The position numbers and the translations under genes are program-made. A DNA stretch of 10,451 nt from positions 1 through 10,451 of the forward strand of contig QNDG01000016.1 in NCBI GenBank assembly GCA_003645915.1, given 5' to 3'. Positions 1-7,372 of the stretch are shown piece by piece. The notes beneath the pieces were generated by a model, which worked only from the letters and a program-made list of their open reading frames with translations, was not told the origin of the DNA and did not search any database. The DNA is from Candidatus Zhuqueibacterota bacterium (GTDB lineage: Bacteria; Zhuqueibacterota; QNDG01). The first letter of the stretch is position 1, and each line of letters begins with the position of its first letter.

Positions 1-648
1 ACAGGCCCGGAGGCCACTTTAAAGGGGGGAGTATTTAAAACAGCTCCCTCTGATGGGTTATTAATACAACGATTAATAACTCAAAGAGAAAAGGTTAAAA
101 TGTTGCTTAAATTAAATAACATAAAATTTGTTGCAATGGAGGCCCCTTATTGGCAGGATTGGAGTACTGAGTTATTATTTGCATTAAATCAGCATCTTCA
201 TGAAACTTTTCTTAATTTAGGAACATTTGTTATATATATTCAGCCTCAAACTTTAAAAAGATTTGCCCTTCCAGATATTAAATTAGATGAAGTCACTAAG
301 CATCATATAACGCACAGGGCAAAGACTGAGTTAGGTCTTATGGGAAAAAGATTTTCAGAACATGTAGCAGACGCCTATTTTATAGGAAAACTGGGACTCA
401 AATTTTACCAATGGTTTTTTATGCATAAATATTCAGACGCGGATTTATCAGAATTTGAATATAAACTGTTCTGTGGAAAACATACTTTTAAAAGAGGGCC
501 AAAAAAGGGCCTTACAGAATATACTGGAATTATACACAGAAAAAATGATCAATTTTTTGATTATAGTAAAGAAAAAAGAAATTCACAAATTATTGCACAG
601 GAGATTAAAAGTGAAAAAACAGCCATCAACTCCGGACGAATATTCTAA
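1..648 (+). CDS. RuvC-like Holliday junction resolvase (5' end outside window)
   Basis: The reading frame is open from base 1 with no stop, so the gene starts upstream and the ATG at 100 is internal; 215 residues are visible. The RNase H-fold resolvase pattern is clear. Visible residues 42-48 hold a hydrophobic strand ending in the catalytic Glu (VAMEAP, E47). Residues 119-127 (SEHVADAYF) match the RuvC C-terminal motif H-x-x-D-A, with H121 and D124 as likely metal ligands. Between them is a basic strand (QPQTLKRF) typical of phage and poxvirus RuvC relatives. The first catalytic Asp should lie upstream of the window. The family cuts four-way junctions during recombination or packaging. Its 3' end overlaps recA by 38 nt. 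A non-resolvase RNase H-fold nuclease remains possible because the N-terminus is missing. Confidence 0.72.
   Translation, partial: TGPEATLKGGVFKTAPSDGLLIQRLITQREKVKMLLKLNNIKFVAMEAPYWQDWSTELLFALNQHLHETFLNLGTFVIYIQPQTLKRFALPDIKLDEVTKHHITHRAKTELGLMGKRFSEHVADAYFIGKLGLKFYQWFFMHKYSDADLSEFEYKLFCGKHTFKRGPKKGLTEYTGIIHRKNDQFFDYSKEKRNSQIIAQEIKSEKTAINSGRIF
599..603 (+). promoter_or_regulatory. Ribosome binding site deciding a GTG start for recA
   Basis: AGGAG lies 7 nt before GTG at 611, inside the end of the RuvC-like gene. The other candidate start, ATG at 662, has only an A-rich stretch and no Shine-Dalgarno sequence before it. An upstream ATG at 455 would run deep into the resolvase gene. Confidence 0.6.
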
Positions 649-1822
649 AATAAAAAAAATTATGACACCAGAAGAATATTATACTAAGGTCTGTAAAGAA
701 GATAAAGACACTATCATAAATTTAAATGACCGTAAACCTATCGATTTCATACCTACGGGTTCTTGGGTATTAGACAGTTTAATAGGTGATGGAACAATGA
801 AAGATAAACCAGGAGGTTTTCCTCGGGGTCATATAATAGAAATTTTCGGAGATGAGTCATCAGGAAAAACAACTATAGGATTAAGCGGCATAGCAAAGGC
901 CCAAGAAATGGGGTTACTCGGAATTTATTTTGATTTTGAACAAACATTTCATCCTGATTACGCGGAAAAAATAGGAGTAAATCTTGATAAAAATAAATTT
1001 ATATGTGCTCGTCCTAATCACTTTCAACAAGGGGCACGTCAAATTAAAGACATGCTCTTAATGAAACCCGGAATAATTGTCGTTGATAGTGTCCCTGCTA
1101 TGTTACCCAAAGAATTTCTTGAAGGAGCTGTTGATGAGGCTGGAAGAATAGGGCTACAAGCTCAGTTAATGTCTGCTTTTCTCAGTATTATTAGTAAATA
1201 TATACCTCAGAGTAATTGTTGCTTAATTTTTATTAATCAAATCAGGGATATAATAAAAAAGACTAAATTTCAAGGAGGCCCTGATGAAGAATCTCCAGGT
1301 GGTAGGGCCCTGAAATTTTATTCTTCATTACGATTAAAGTTAAAAAAAGGAAAAGTTGAAAAAATAGAGGTCAGGAGTAAAATAACTGGTAAAAAAGAGA
1401 GTGAACCCGTAAATGTTATAGCAAAGGCATCGATCGTAAAAAATAAAATAGATAAACCGTTTAAAGCAGCCCCGGTACATATCAGATTCGGAGAAGGTAT
1501 TGATAATATATTCAGTATTATTGAACTAGGTATTAATACTAAGGTCATTAAAAAGAGCGGCTCTTTTTATACCTTTTCAGAAAATGATGAAATACTTATT
1601 AAAAAGCAGGGAAAAGAACAACTCTGGCAAGCTCTTAATGAAAATCATGAAATATTTGAAAAACTTCAAAAAAGTTTAATTATTGAAGAGGATAAAGCTA
1701 TTAAAGAAATCTATCAGGATCCTGAAGAGGGGGCCTTAAATGAAATGGACGATTTATTAGGGAGCGTTGCCGAAAAATTTATCGAGGATCAACAAACAAA
1801 AGAAAAAGAAAAAAATGATTGA
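611..1822 (+). CDS. recA: RecA-family recombinase
   Basis: This is a 403-aa ATP-dependent strand-exchange protein when started at GTG 611. Walker A is GDESSGKTT (residues 80-88). The catalytic Glu sits in DFEQTFHPDYA (E110). Walker B is GIIVVDS (154-160). The L2-adjacent NQIR motif is at 209-212, and the ATP-cap segment GGRALKFYSSLRL is at 230-242. The NQIR and GGRALKF motifs place it with bacterial RecA rather than T4 UvsX-like proteins. The C-terminal region (about 340-403) is acidic and Lys/Glu-rich, as in RecA. The 60-residue N-terminal segment is longer than the usual RecA oligomerisation helix. It sits between a junction resolvase and the Rad50/Mre11 genes, which fits phage recombination-dependent replication. 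Its stop overlaps the next start by 8 nt, suggesting translational coupling. Confidence 0.93.
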   Translation: MKKQPSTPDEYSKIKKIMTPEEYYTKVCKEDKDTIINLNDRKPIDFIPTGSWVLDSLIGDGTMKDKPGGFPRGHIIEIFGDESSGKTTIGLSGIAKAQEMGLLGIYFDFEQTFHPDYAEKIGVNLDKNKFICARPNHFQQGARQIKDMLLMKPGIIVVDSVPAMLPKEFLEGAVDEAGRIGLQAQLMSAFLSIISKYIPQSNCCLIFINQIRDIIKKTKFQGGPDEESPGGRALKFYSSLRLKLKKGKVEKIEVRSKITGKKESEPVNVIAKASIVKNKIDKPFKAAPVHIRFGEGIDNIFSIIELGINTKVIKKSGSFYTFSENDEILIKKQGKEQLWQALNENHEIFEKLQKSLIIEEDKAIKEIYQDPEEGALNEMDDLLGSVAEKFIEDQQTKEKEKND

Positions 1823-2981
1823 AATTACCATAAAAAATTTTCAAAGTATTAAAAAATTAAAATTTACTATAGATGGTTTTACAGTTATAGTGGGTAAAAA
1901 CAATATAGGTAAAAGCGCTATCATTAGAGCTATAAAGTCTGCTCTGACTAATCAATCCGGCAATGAATTTATAAGAAAGGGAGAAAAATATACAGAAGTT
2001 AAAATAAAAAAGGATAAACTGAATATTGAATGGAAAAAAGGGGCATCAACAACATATAAGATAAATGATCAAAATTTTTCTAAATTGAATCGGGCAATAC
2101 CTCAGCCACTAATAGATGCGGGCTTTAATAAAATGGAAATAGGAGATCAAAAAATAAGTCCTATTATAGCTTCTCAATTTCAGCCCCTGTTTCTAATTAA
2201 TAAAAATGGGGGTGTAATCACAGATGTATTAGCAAATCTGTATAAAATTGATACTCTCAGTATTGCTGATGATCTTTGTTTAAAAGAGTTAAGATCTCAG
2301 AAATCTTTTCTCAAAACAAGAGAAGAGGATTTAAAAAAATTAGATAAAAATTTAGAAAAATATAAAAATTTTGATTCTTTAAAAAAAGAAATTGAAAATA
2401 TATTTACATTACACAAACAGACCCGGGAACTTCAAAATGAAATAGAACTTTTAATTAACTATGATAACAAATTAAAAGAAATTACAAAAAGCATAAATAA
2501 ATTAAAATTTATTGAAAAATTTAAAATACCTTCCATTAAAAAGATTGAAAAAGATATTACTCGGTTAGAATGGATAATAGAAAAAACTGATAATTTCAAT
2601 AATCTTTCTCAACCAATAAATAAATTTAAAAAAATTATTAATATCACTCTTCCAAAAATACTTGAGACAGAATCGTTAATAAATGATTTTGAACAGATAA
2701 AAACATGGGATGACACTTTAAATTGGTTAAAAATGAAATTAAAAGATCAAAAAAAATTAAACAATTTAAATATTCAAATTATTAATAAACTCGTAGATAA
2801 TTTAGAAATTCTTATTAAAGATTTAGAAGAATTTCAACTATTAGAAAAAAAATTTATGAGCTTAGTTAAAGAAACAAAAGAAAGTAGGGGCCTTTTTAGA
2901 GCTATAGAAAAAAAGTTTAAAGAAAAAAAAGAAGAAATGTCTAAATTTAAAATTTGTCCTGCATGTGGAAGGCCTCTATGA
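1815..2981 (+). CDS. Rad50/SbcC-like ATPase, N-terminal half ending at zinc hook
   Basis: This 388-aa protein starts at the ATG inside the recA stop overlap. Residues 1-150 form the N-terminal lobe of an SMC/Rad50 ABC ATPase: a first strand (MIEITIKNFQSI), Walker A GKNNIGKS (27-34), and a Q-loop candidate in ASQFQPLF (119-126). Residues 155-375 are almost all Lys/Glu/Leu/Ile helix, a long coiled coil. The chain ends in ICPACGRPL, a CxxC zinc hook (C381, C384) four residues before the stop. No signature motif, Walker B or H-loop is present, so the protein cannot hydrolyse ATP alone. Those parts are in the gene at 6228-6836. Partners are presumably that half and the SbcD-like nuclease encoded next. 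A stand-alone RecF/OLD-type ATPase is less likely because of the hook. Confidence 0.85.
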   Translation: MIEITIKNFQSIKKLKFTIDGFTVIVGKNNIGKSAIIRAIKSALTNQSGNEFIRKGEKYTEVKIKKDKLNIEWKKGASTTYKINDQNFSKLNRAIPQPLIDAGFNKMEIGDQKISPIIASQFQPLFLINKNGGVITDVLANLYKIDTLSIADDLCLKELRSQKSFLKTREEDLKKLDKNLEKYKNFDSLKKEIENIFTLHKQTRELQNEIELLINYDNKLKEITKSINKLKFIEKFKIPSIKKIEKDITRLEWIIEKTDNFNNLSQPINKFKKIINITLPKILETESLINDFEQIKTWDDTLNWLKMKLKDQKKLNNLNIQIINKLVDNLEILIKDLEEFQLLEKKFMSLVKETKESRGLFRAIEKKFKEKKEEMSKFKICPACGRPL

Positions 2982-3952
2982 CTGATTTCATTTTTATAAC
3001 AGCTAATGATATTCATATTAGTGATAACGGGCCGCGCTCACGTATTGATAATTTTAAAGAAACCATGCTTAATAAAATCGCCCAGATGAGAACGGCCTGT
3101 AATAAATTAAACGCTGATGCCGCTATAATTGCCGGGGATTTATATAATCTTAAAGATCCGGCCAGAAATAGTCACAGACTTAATCAAGAACTTATTAATG
3201 AATTTAAACAGTTTGATTGCCCTATTTATATGATTGAAGGAAATCATGATTTAACTGCTAATCGATTAGAAAGCCTCAAAAAGCAGGCCCTAGGCGTATT
3301 ATTTGCTGATAAAACTCTGATTCAGTTAAGACATGAAATTATTGAAAAAAATGGCAAAAAAGTATCTATAGTGGGGGTGCCATACACTGAAAATTTGGAC
3401 CTTACTACTTTAGATATACCAAAAAAAGAAGATTGTATTAGTCAGATCTGCGTTATGCATCTTTATGCCGGTTTAAAACCCGGATTTCTTTATAAAGAAA
3501 GATTATATGGTTACAACGAATTAGCACAAATGTCTCCAAATATATTTGTTTTAGGACATTATCATGCAGATCAAGGAATTTATAAAGAAAATGATAAATA
3601 TTTCGTAAATATCGGGTCTATGAGTAGGGGAGTCCTTTCAGAAGACTCCTTAGATCATCACCCGCAAATTGCATATATAAAAATATCTGTTAATAATAAT
3701 AAGGTTTCTTACCAATTACAACCCATTAAATTAAAAATAAAACCATGTCATGAAATTTTTGATTTGAAAAAAAGAGAGGAAGAAATCAAGGAAACAAAGG
3801 AAATAGAATCATTTGTTGAAAAGTTGGTGTCTGAAACAATTGAAAAGAGTAAAGATAAATCAATTGAAAATTTTATATCTAAATTAGATATAACTCAAAC
3901 AGTCCGTGATAAAGTGATGCATTTTATCCAAGAGGCAACGGCAAAAAAATGA
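2978..3952 (+). CDS. sbcD: SbcD/Mre11-like DNA exonuclease subunit
   Basis: This 324-aa calcineurin-like metallophosphoesterase should be the nuclease partner of the split Rad50. All five motifs are visible: D-x-H (D11, H13 in NDIHISD), GD (G53-D54 in AGDLYN), GNHD (88-91), a lone His (H161 in VMHLYAG) and GHxH (193-196 in LGHYHAD). Residues after about 235 are charged helices, probably the capping and Rad50-binding part. The start at 2978 forms an ATGA overlap with the Rad50 N-half stop and has GGAAGG 5 nt upstream. The in-frame ATG at 2954 lies within the zinc-hook codons and is less likely. Known homologues (T4 gp47, E. coli SbcD) resect ends and open hairpins with their ATPase partner. 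Confidence 0.93.
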   Translation: MTDFIFITANDIHISDNGPRSRIDNFKETMLNKIAQMRTACNKLNADAAIIAGDLYNLKDPARNSHRLNQELINEFKQFDCPIYMIEGNHDLTANRLESLKKQALGVLFADKTLIQLRHEIIEKNGKKVSIVGVPYTENLDLTTLDIPKKEDCISQICVMHLYAGLKPGFLYKERLYGYNELAQMSPNIFVLGHYHADQGIYKENDKYFVNIGSMSRGVLSEDSLDHHPQIAYIKISVNNNKVSYQLQPIKLKIKPCHEIFDLKKREEEIKETKEIESFVEKLVSETIEKSKDKSIENFISKLDITQTVRDKVMHFIQEATAKK

Positions 3953-4791
3953 ACATAAATTATCATTCATGGAAAGCTTTTAAAGAGTGTCCTAAAAAAT
4001 TCTATTTAGAATTTATAAAAAAAGCGCCTCCAACTATTGAAATTAATGAATATTTTACCCTTTATGGAAGATTGGTAGAAAAATTTTTTACCTTGTTTTG
4101 TAATGAATGGCGTTATAAAACCCCATATATGCCAGCCGATTTAATCAGACATAAATTAAGGTCTCTCTATGAAGGGGTTCTTAAATCCAGCATTGTTGAT
4201 TGGTCTAAACCGTTTTGTAAATTATCTTCAGAGGACATTTTTGAAGAAGCTTTTAATGACATTTTTGTCATTATGGAATCTATGAATCAAAATTATTTCT
4301 TAAATACCATTTCTGAGGTAAGTATTGAAGTAATATTAAATAATGGGCATAAAATTACTGGAAGAATAGACTTTTTACACAAGGACCCTGTATCTGAAAA
4401 TATAGAAACTATAATTGATGGGAAAGGATCAACTAAAATAGGGAAAAATGTTGATAGAAATCAACTTATTTTTTATGCCCTGCTTTATTTTTTTAAATTT
4501 AATAAGCTCCCTTCAGAATTAGCTTTCTTTTATTATAGATTTAACACCTATATACCTGTACCCTTAACTCAAGATATATTAGAAAAATTCAGGGCTCAGT
4601 TATCATTAGATATAAAAACAATAATTAATACTGAAAATTTTAATCCTCAACCGAGTGCCAAATCCTGTAAATATTGTAAATATTTACAGGGTTGTAATGA
4701 AGGTATGTCAGCAAAAGCTAAACGAGCAAAAAAATCAAAAATAAAAGAATTAGAAGGAAGAAACGGAATTATAACATTTGGATTTAATTAA
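3949..4791 (+). CDS. PD-(D/E)XK nuclease, RecB/Cas4 type with Fe-S cysteines
   Basis: This 280-aa protein overlaps the sbcD stop by ATGA. It begins with the family's S-x-x-x-x-F-x-x-C-P motif (WKAFKECPKKF, C14). The active site is visible as GRIDF (D141) followed by IIDGKGS (D157, K159), then QLIFY (Q172, Y176). The C-terminal CKYCKYLQGC gives C240, C243 and C249. With C14 this makes the C-x(n)-CxxCx5C pattern that binds a 4Fe-4S cluster in AddB, Cas4 and Dna2 nucleases. The usual G-x-x-x-H of motif I appears as G40-RLV-E44, so the metal-binding His seems replaced by Glu. No helicase or cas1/cas2 genes are near, so a phage recombination nuclease, possibly a 5'-3' or ssDNA exonuclease, is more likely than a CRISPR Cas4. 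Confidence 0.85.
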   Translation: MNINYHSWKAFKECPKKFYLEFIKKAPPTIEINEYFTLYGRLVEKFFTLFCNEWRYKTPYMPADLIRHKLRSLYEGVLKSSIVDWSKPFCKLSSEDIFEEAFNDIFVIMESMNQNYFLNTISEVSIEVILNNGHKITGRIDFLHKDPVSENIETIIDGKGSTKIGKNVDRNQLIFYALLYFFKFNKLPSELAFFYYRFNTYIPVPLTQDILEKFRAQLSLDIKTIINTENFNPQPSAKSCKYCKYLQGCNEGMSAKAKRAKKSKIKELEGRNGIITFGFN

Positions 4792-4803
4792 AAGGATGTT
4801 ATC

Positions 4804-5064
4804 ATGAATGAAATTGAAAAATTCAAAGAATTAAAAGAAGCTGTTACAACTATTTCTGATAAGAAAATCAGAATAGAAGAGCGTTATAAAAATCTTACTG
4901 AGCAATTGGAAAAGCTTATAAAAGAAATAAAAGATAAGGGTTATGATCCTAAAAAACTCAATGAGATAAAGACTGAAAAAGAAACTGCCCTTAAAAAACA
5001 ATTGGAAGAACTTGAAATTAAAGTAACTGAGGCCCAAAATAAATTAGATGAAATTGAGGAATAA
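4804..5064 (+). CDS. Small coiled-coil protein, unknown function
   Basis: This 86-aa, highly charged protein has AAAGGA 7 nt before its ATG. Residues 1-48 and 53-86 are Lys/Glu-rich with regular hydrophobic spacing. They are separated by GYDPKK, so the likely fold is two helices joined by a short turn. No catalytic or metal-binding residues are present (no Cys or His). It lies between the two halves of the Rad50-like ATPase and ends 1 nt before the clamp gene. It could be a helper of that complex or a clamp accessory. This rests on position only, and no named family is recognised. Confidence 0.8.
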   Translation: MNEIEKFKELKEAVTTISDKKIRIEERYKNLTEQLEKLIKEIKDKGYDPKKLNEIKTEKETALKKQLEELEIKVTEAQNKLDEIEE

Positions 5065-5065
5065 T

Positions 5066-6223
5066 ATGATTAAATTTACAGTAAAAACGGAAGATTTGAA
5101 AAAAGCCCTTTCAATAGCAGTTTTGGCTACAGGAAAAACATCTAGTAATATTTTAAGCCACTCATTATTTAGCATAGAAAATGATTCTGTTACTCTTTAT
5201 TCAACTGATCAGGATAAGATTGCTAAATCTTATCTTCCTGTCACCGATTTGAAAAATAGTAACTCTGAAAATATTTTATTTACAGCTGAACCGAAAAGAA
5301 TAGAAAAATTAATTAATAGTAGTGAAAATACTGAATTTGATTTTTCATATGATCCAAAAACCAAGACCTTAAAAATTTACACCTCTGAAAATTCTAAGTC
5401 CTATATTTCATTTCCTTCTTTTAATACTGAAGATTTCCTTAATTTTAAAGATGATTTAGAAAATATAAATGTCGAAAATATTTCCTCTAATATTCTTTTA
5501 GCCGGAATTCGATTCACTTCCGGATTTATTTCTAAAAATGAAAAAGACAAAAAATTTTCGAATATATTTATTCATGAGGGAACAATTTACGGAACAAATG
5601 GAAGTATAAAAATAGGTGCTTTTCAAAATATGGATTTAGAAAAAGTGCCATCAATAACAATCCGCAAACAGATGATTAATCCTTTATTATCCATGCTTGA
5701 AAAAATCAGTCCTTCAGAAATTTTAATCGGGGCGTCAGAAAAATATATAGTATTTTTTTCATCTGATTACTCTTTCTGCTTTGGTTTCAGAAATTCTACG
5801 ATTACAATACCTCGAATGCCGATATCTTTAGAAATACCCGAAGTAGATGGTTTTAATGTGAACCGTTTAGATTTTCAACGAAAATTAGATCGACTTTCTT
5901 TAAGTTCATGGGAAGATGTGGGTGTAAAAATGACAATTAAAGAAGATATTATTTCTATGGAAACTTTATTAGAAAGAAAATCTCAGGAAAACATAAAATG
6001 CGAAAGACTACAGGGTGACAAAAATCCGAGTTTCATTATAGAATGTGAAGTTCTTAAAAAAATTCTTGCCCAATTTTCAGCATCTAATATAGATTTTTAT
6101 ATTGATAAGAAAAAATGCACTATTTATAGTTCTGCAGATTTAGAATATAAAAATGAATCTGATGAGTTAGTAAGTATTCCTTTTATTGCTACAGGTTCTT
6201 TAACTTTTGCCCGGATAGCCTGA
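5066..6223 (+). CDS. dnaN: DnaN-like DNA sliding clamp (beta subunit)
   Basis: This 385-aa protein is close to the usual bacterial beta-clamp length. The start at 5066 has GAGGA 5 nt upstream. The first domain follows the DnaN pattern: MIKFTV, LKKALSIAVLATGK, ILSHSLFSIENDSVTLYSTDQD, with the conserved T-D pair at the end of the strand. Two further clamp-like repeats follow (from about 130 and about 250), and the chain closes with an SIPFIATGSLTF strand. The C-terminus ends ARIA rather than the usual Met-Pro-Met/Val-Arg-Leu, and overall similarity is low, so it is a divergent clamp. It should form a dimeric ring that tethers a polymerase or nuclease to DNA. A private clamp inside a Mre11/Rad50 cluster parallels the T4 gp45-46-47 neighbourhood, although T4 gp45 is of a different subtype. 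Confidence 0.88.
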   Translation: MIKFTVKTEDLKKALSIAVLATGKTSSNILSHSLFSIENDSVTLYSTDQDKIAKSYLPVTDLKNSNSENILFTAEPKRIEKLINSSENTEFDFSYDPKTKTLKIYTSENSKSYISFPSFNTEDFLNFKDDLENINVENISSNILLAGIRFTSGFISKNEKDKKFSNIFIHEGTIYGTNGSIKIGAFQNMDLEKVPSITIRKQMINPLLSMLEKISPSEILIGASEKYIVFFSSDYSFCFGFRNSTITIPRMPISLEIPEVDGFNVNRLDFQRKLDRLSLSSWEDVGVKMTIKEDIISMETLLERKSQENIKCERLQGDKNPSFIIECEVLKKILAQFSASNIDFYIDKKKCTIYSSADLEYKNESDELVSIPFIATGSLTFARIA

Positions 6224-6227
6224 CAAT

Positions 6228-6836
6228 ATGGAAAAAATTTCAATATTAGAAAAAAGACTGAATCAAATAGAAGGGTTTTATAAAGCTCTTAAAAAACAAA
6301 AAAAAGAGTTATCAGAAGTAATTACTGATATAAAAAAGAATATTGAAATTCTAACAAAAACCAGTGCAGTTCTCAAACATTTACTCGATTCTATGGTAAA
6401 AGATGAAATTGAAAGAATGTCTGGATTAATTACATATGGTTTAAAATCAATCTTTGATGATCAAGATTTAGTTTTTTCTCCTGAAATAACAAAAAAAAAT
6501 GGAAAAATATACATTGATCTTAAAACTTCAAATAATGGAATAGAGGGGAATTTTGAATCTTTTGGAGGAAGTGTCGCTGTAATAGAAAGCTTTTTATTAA
6601 GAGTCTTATGTATACTCAAAAAAAATCTGGCAAAATTAATGCTGCTTGACGAAACCTTTGCTGCAGTGGGGGAAGAATATATAGCAAACACATCGAATTT
6701 AATAAAAGAATTATCTAAAAAACTGGGATTAGATGTTCTTTTGGTAACACATCAAAAAGATTTTCAACAAAATGCTGATCATATTTATAGAGTAAAAGAA
6801 TCAAAAGACGGACTTACTATGGAGACCCTTAAATGA
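6228..6836 (+). CDS. Rad50/SbcC-like ATPase, C-terminal half
   Basis: This 202-aa protein supplies what the gene at 1815-2981 lacks. Residues 1-62 are a short coiled coil. Then come the ABC signature region SFGGS (111-115), Walker B LAKLMLLDE (134-142, with D141 and E142), a D-loop region (143-148) and the H-loop His in LLVTHQ (H175). There is no Walker A and no CxxC, so it depends on the N-terminal half. The two halves total 590 aa, a plausible size for a phage Rad50. The gene starts 4 nt after the clamp gene without a good Shine-Dalgarno sequence and overlaps the NYN gene by ATGA. The returning helix arm (about 60 residues) is much shorter than the arm in the N-half (about 220). Confidence 0.85.
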   Translation: MEKISILEKRLNQIEGFYKALKKQKKELSEVITDIKKNIEILTKTSAVLKHLLDSMVKDEIERMSGLITYGLKSIFDDQDLVFSPEITKKNGKIYIDLKTSNNGIEGNFESFGGSVAVIESFLLRVLCILKKNLAKLMLLDETFAAVGEEYIANTSNLIKELSKKLGLDVLLVTHQKDFQQNADHIYRVKESKDGLTMETLK

Positions 6837-7372
6837 ATATTACTACAACTTTTCTTCAGATTGATCTTCAAAATTTATTCTTTGAAGCTCGAAATAAAAA
6901 TGTAAAAATAGATTTTGAAAAAGTAATTAATCATTTCAATTCAAGAGAAACTGAATATTTAATTGATGCAATTATTTACATGGTCAGAGGCTATGGTTTT
7001 GATAGTCAGAAATTTGAAATGAAATTAAAAAATTTTGGTTATAAAATATTTACTAAAAATGCTATAAAAAATTATAAAAATAAAAAGATATCATATAAAC
7101 AAAAATACGATATCAACATCACAATAGATTGTCTTGATAGATTAAATGATTTTAATAAATGGATATTCATGTCAGGAAATGGGGGATTTACGGATCTTTG
7201 TAAACATGTTAAAGAAAAAGGAAAACATATAGAATTATGGAGTTTTAAAGAGGCTTATAACTCAACTGTGGAGCCTTACATTGATAAATTAAATTACATA
7301 AATGAAGACTTTTTCTATAAAAAACCTAAAGTGTCTGTGTTTGGGTTTCATAAAAATTGGGGACCAAAATGA
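6833..7372 (+). CDS. NYN (LabA/DUF88, PIN-like) domain protein, altered active site
   Basis: This 179-aa protein has GGAG 8 nt before its start and an ATGA overlap with the preceding gene. It follows the NYN pattern from end to end: FLQIDLQNLFF (D11, N14), AIIYMVRGYG, LKNFGYKIF, KYDINITIDCL (D93, D99), WIFMSGNGGFTDL (114-121), KGKHIELWSF and a final AYNSTVEPYIDKLNYI helix. NYN proteins are metal-dependent PIN-like RNases. The usual third motif is SGDxDF. Here both Asp positions are changed (SGNGGF), although D121 follows shortly after. Activity may be weakened, relocated or lost, with binding kept. Its role beside recombination genes is unknown; nucleic-acid cleavage, RNA turnover or scaffolding are all possible. 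Confidence 0.75.
   Translation: MNITTTFLQIDLQNLFFEARNKNVKIDFEKVINHFNSRETEYLIDAIIYMVRGYGFDSQKFEMKLKNFGYKIFTKNAIKNYKNKKISYKQKYDINITIDCLDRLNDFNKWIFMSGNGGFTDLCKHVKEKGKHIELWSFKEAYNSTVEPYIDKLNYINEDFFYKKPKVSVFGFHKNWGPK

Noticed and set aside
57..80. 9-bp perfect hairpin GTTATTAAT / ATTAATAAC with a 6-nt loop
   Set aside because: It is entirely A/T-rich apart from its end and lies inside the resolvase reading frame. Such hairpins are common by chance at this base composition.
1550..1568. Hairpin AAAAAGAG-cgg-CTCTTTTT resembling a terminator
   Set aside because: It lies within the recA reading frame, has a weak A/T stem and is followed by ATACC rather than a T run.
3949..4791. Cas4 nuclease of a CRISPR system
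   Set aside because: The fold and cysteines fit Cas4, but there is no cas1, cas2 or repeat-spacer array in the window. The gene sits in a recombination operon.
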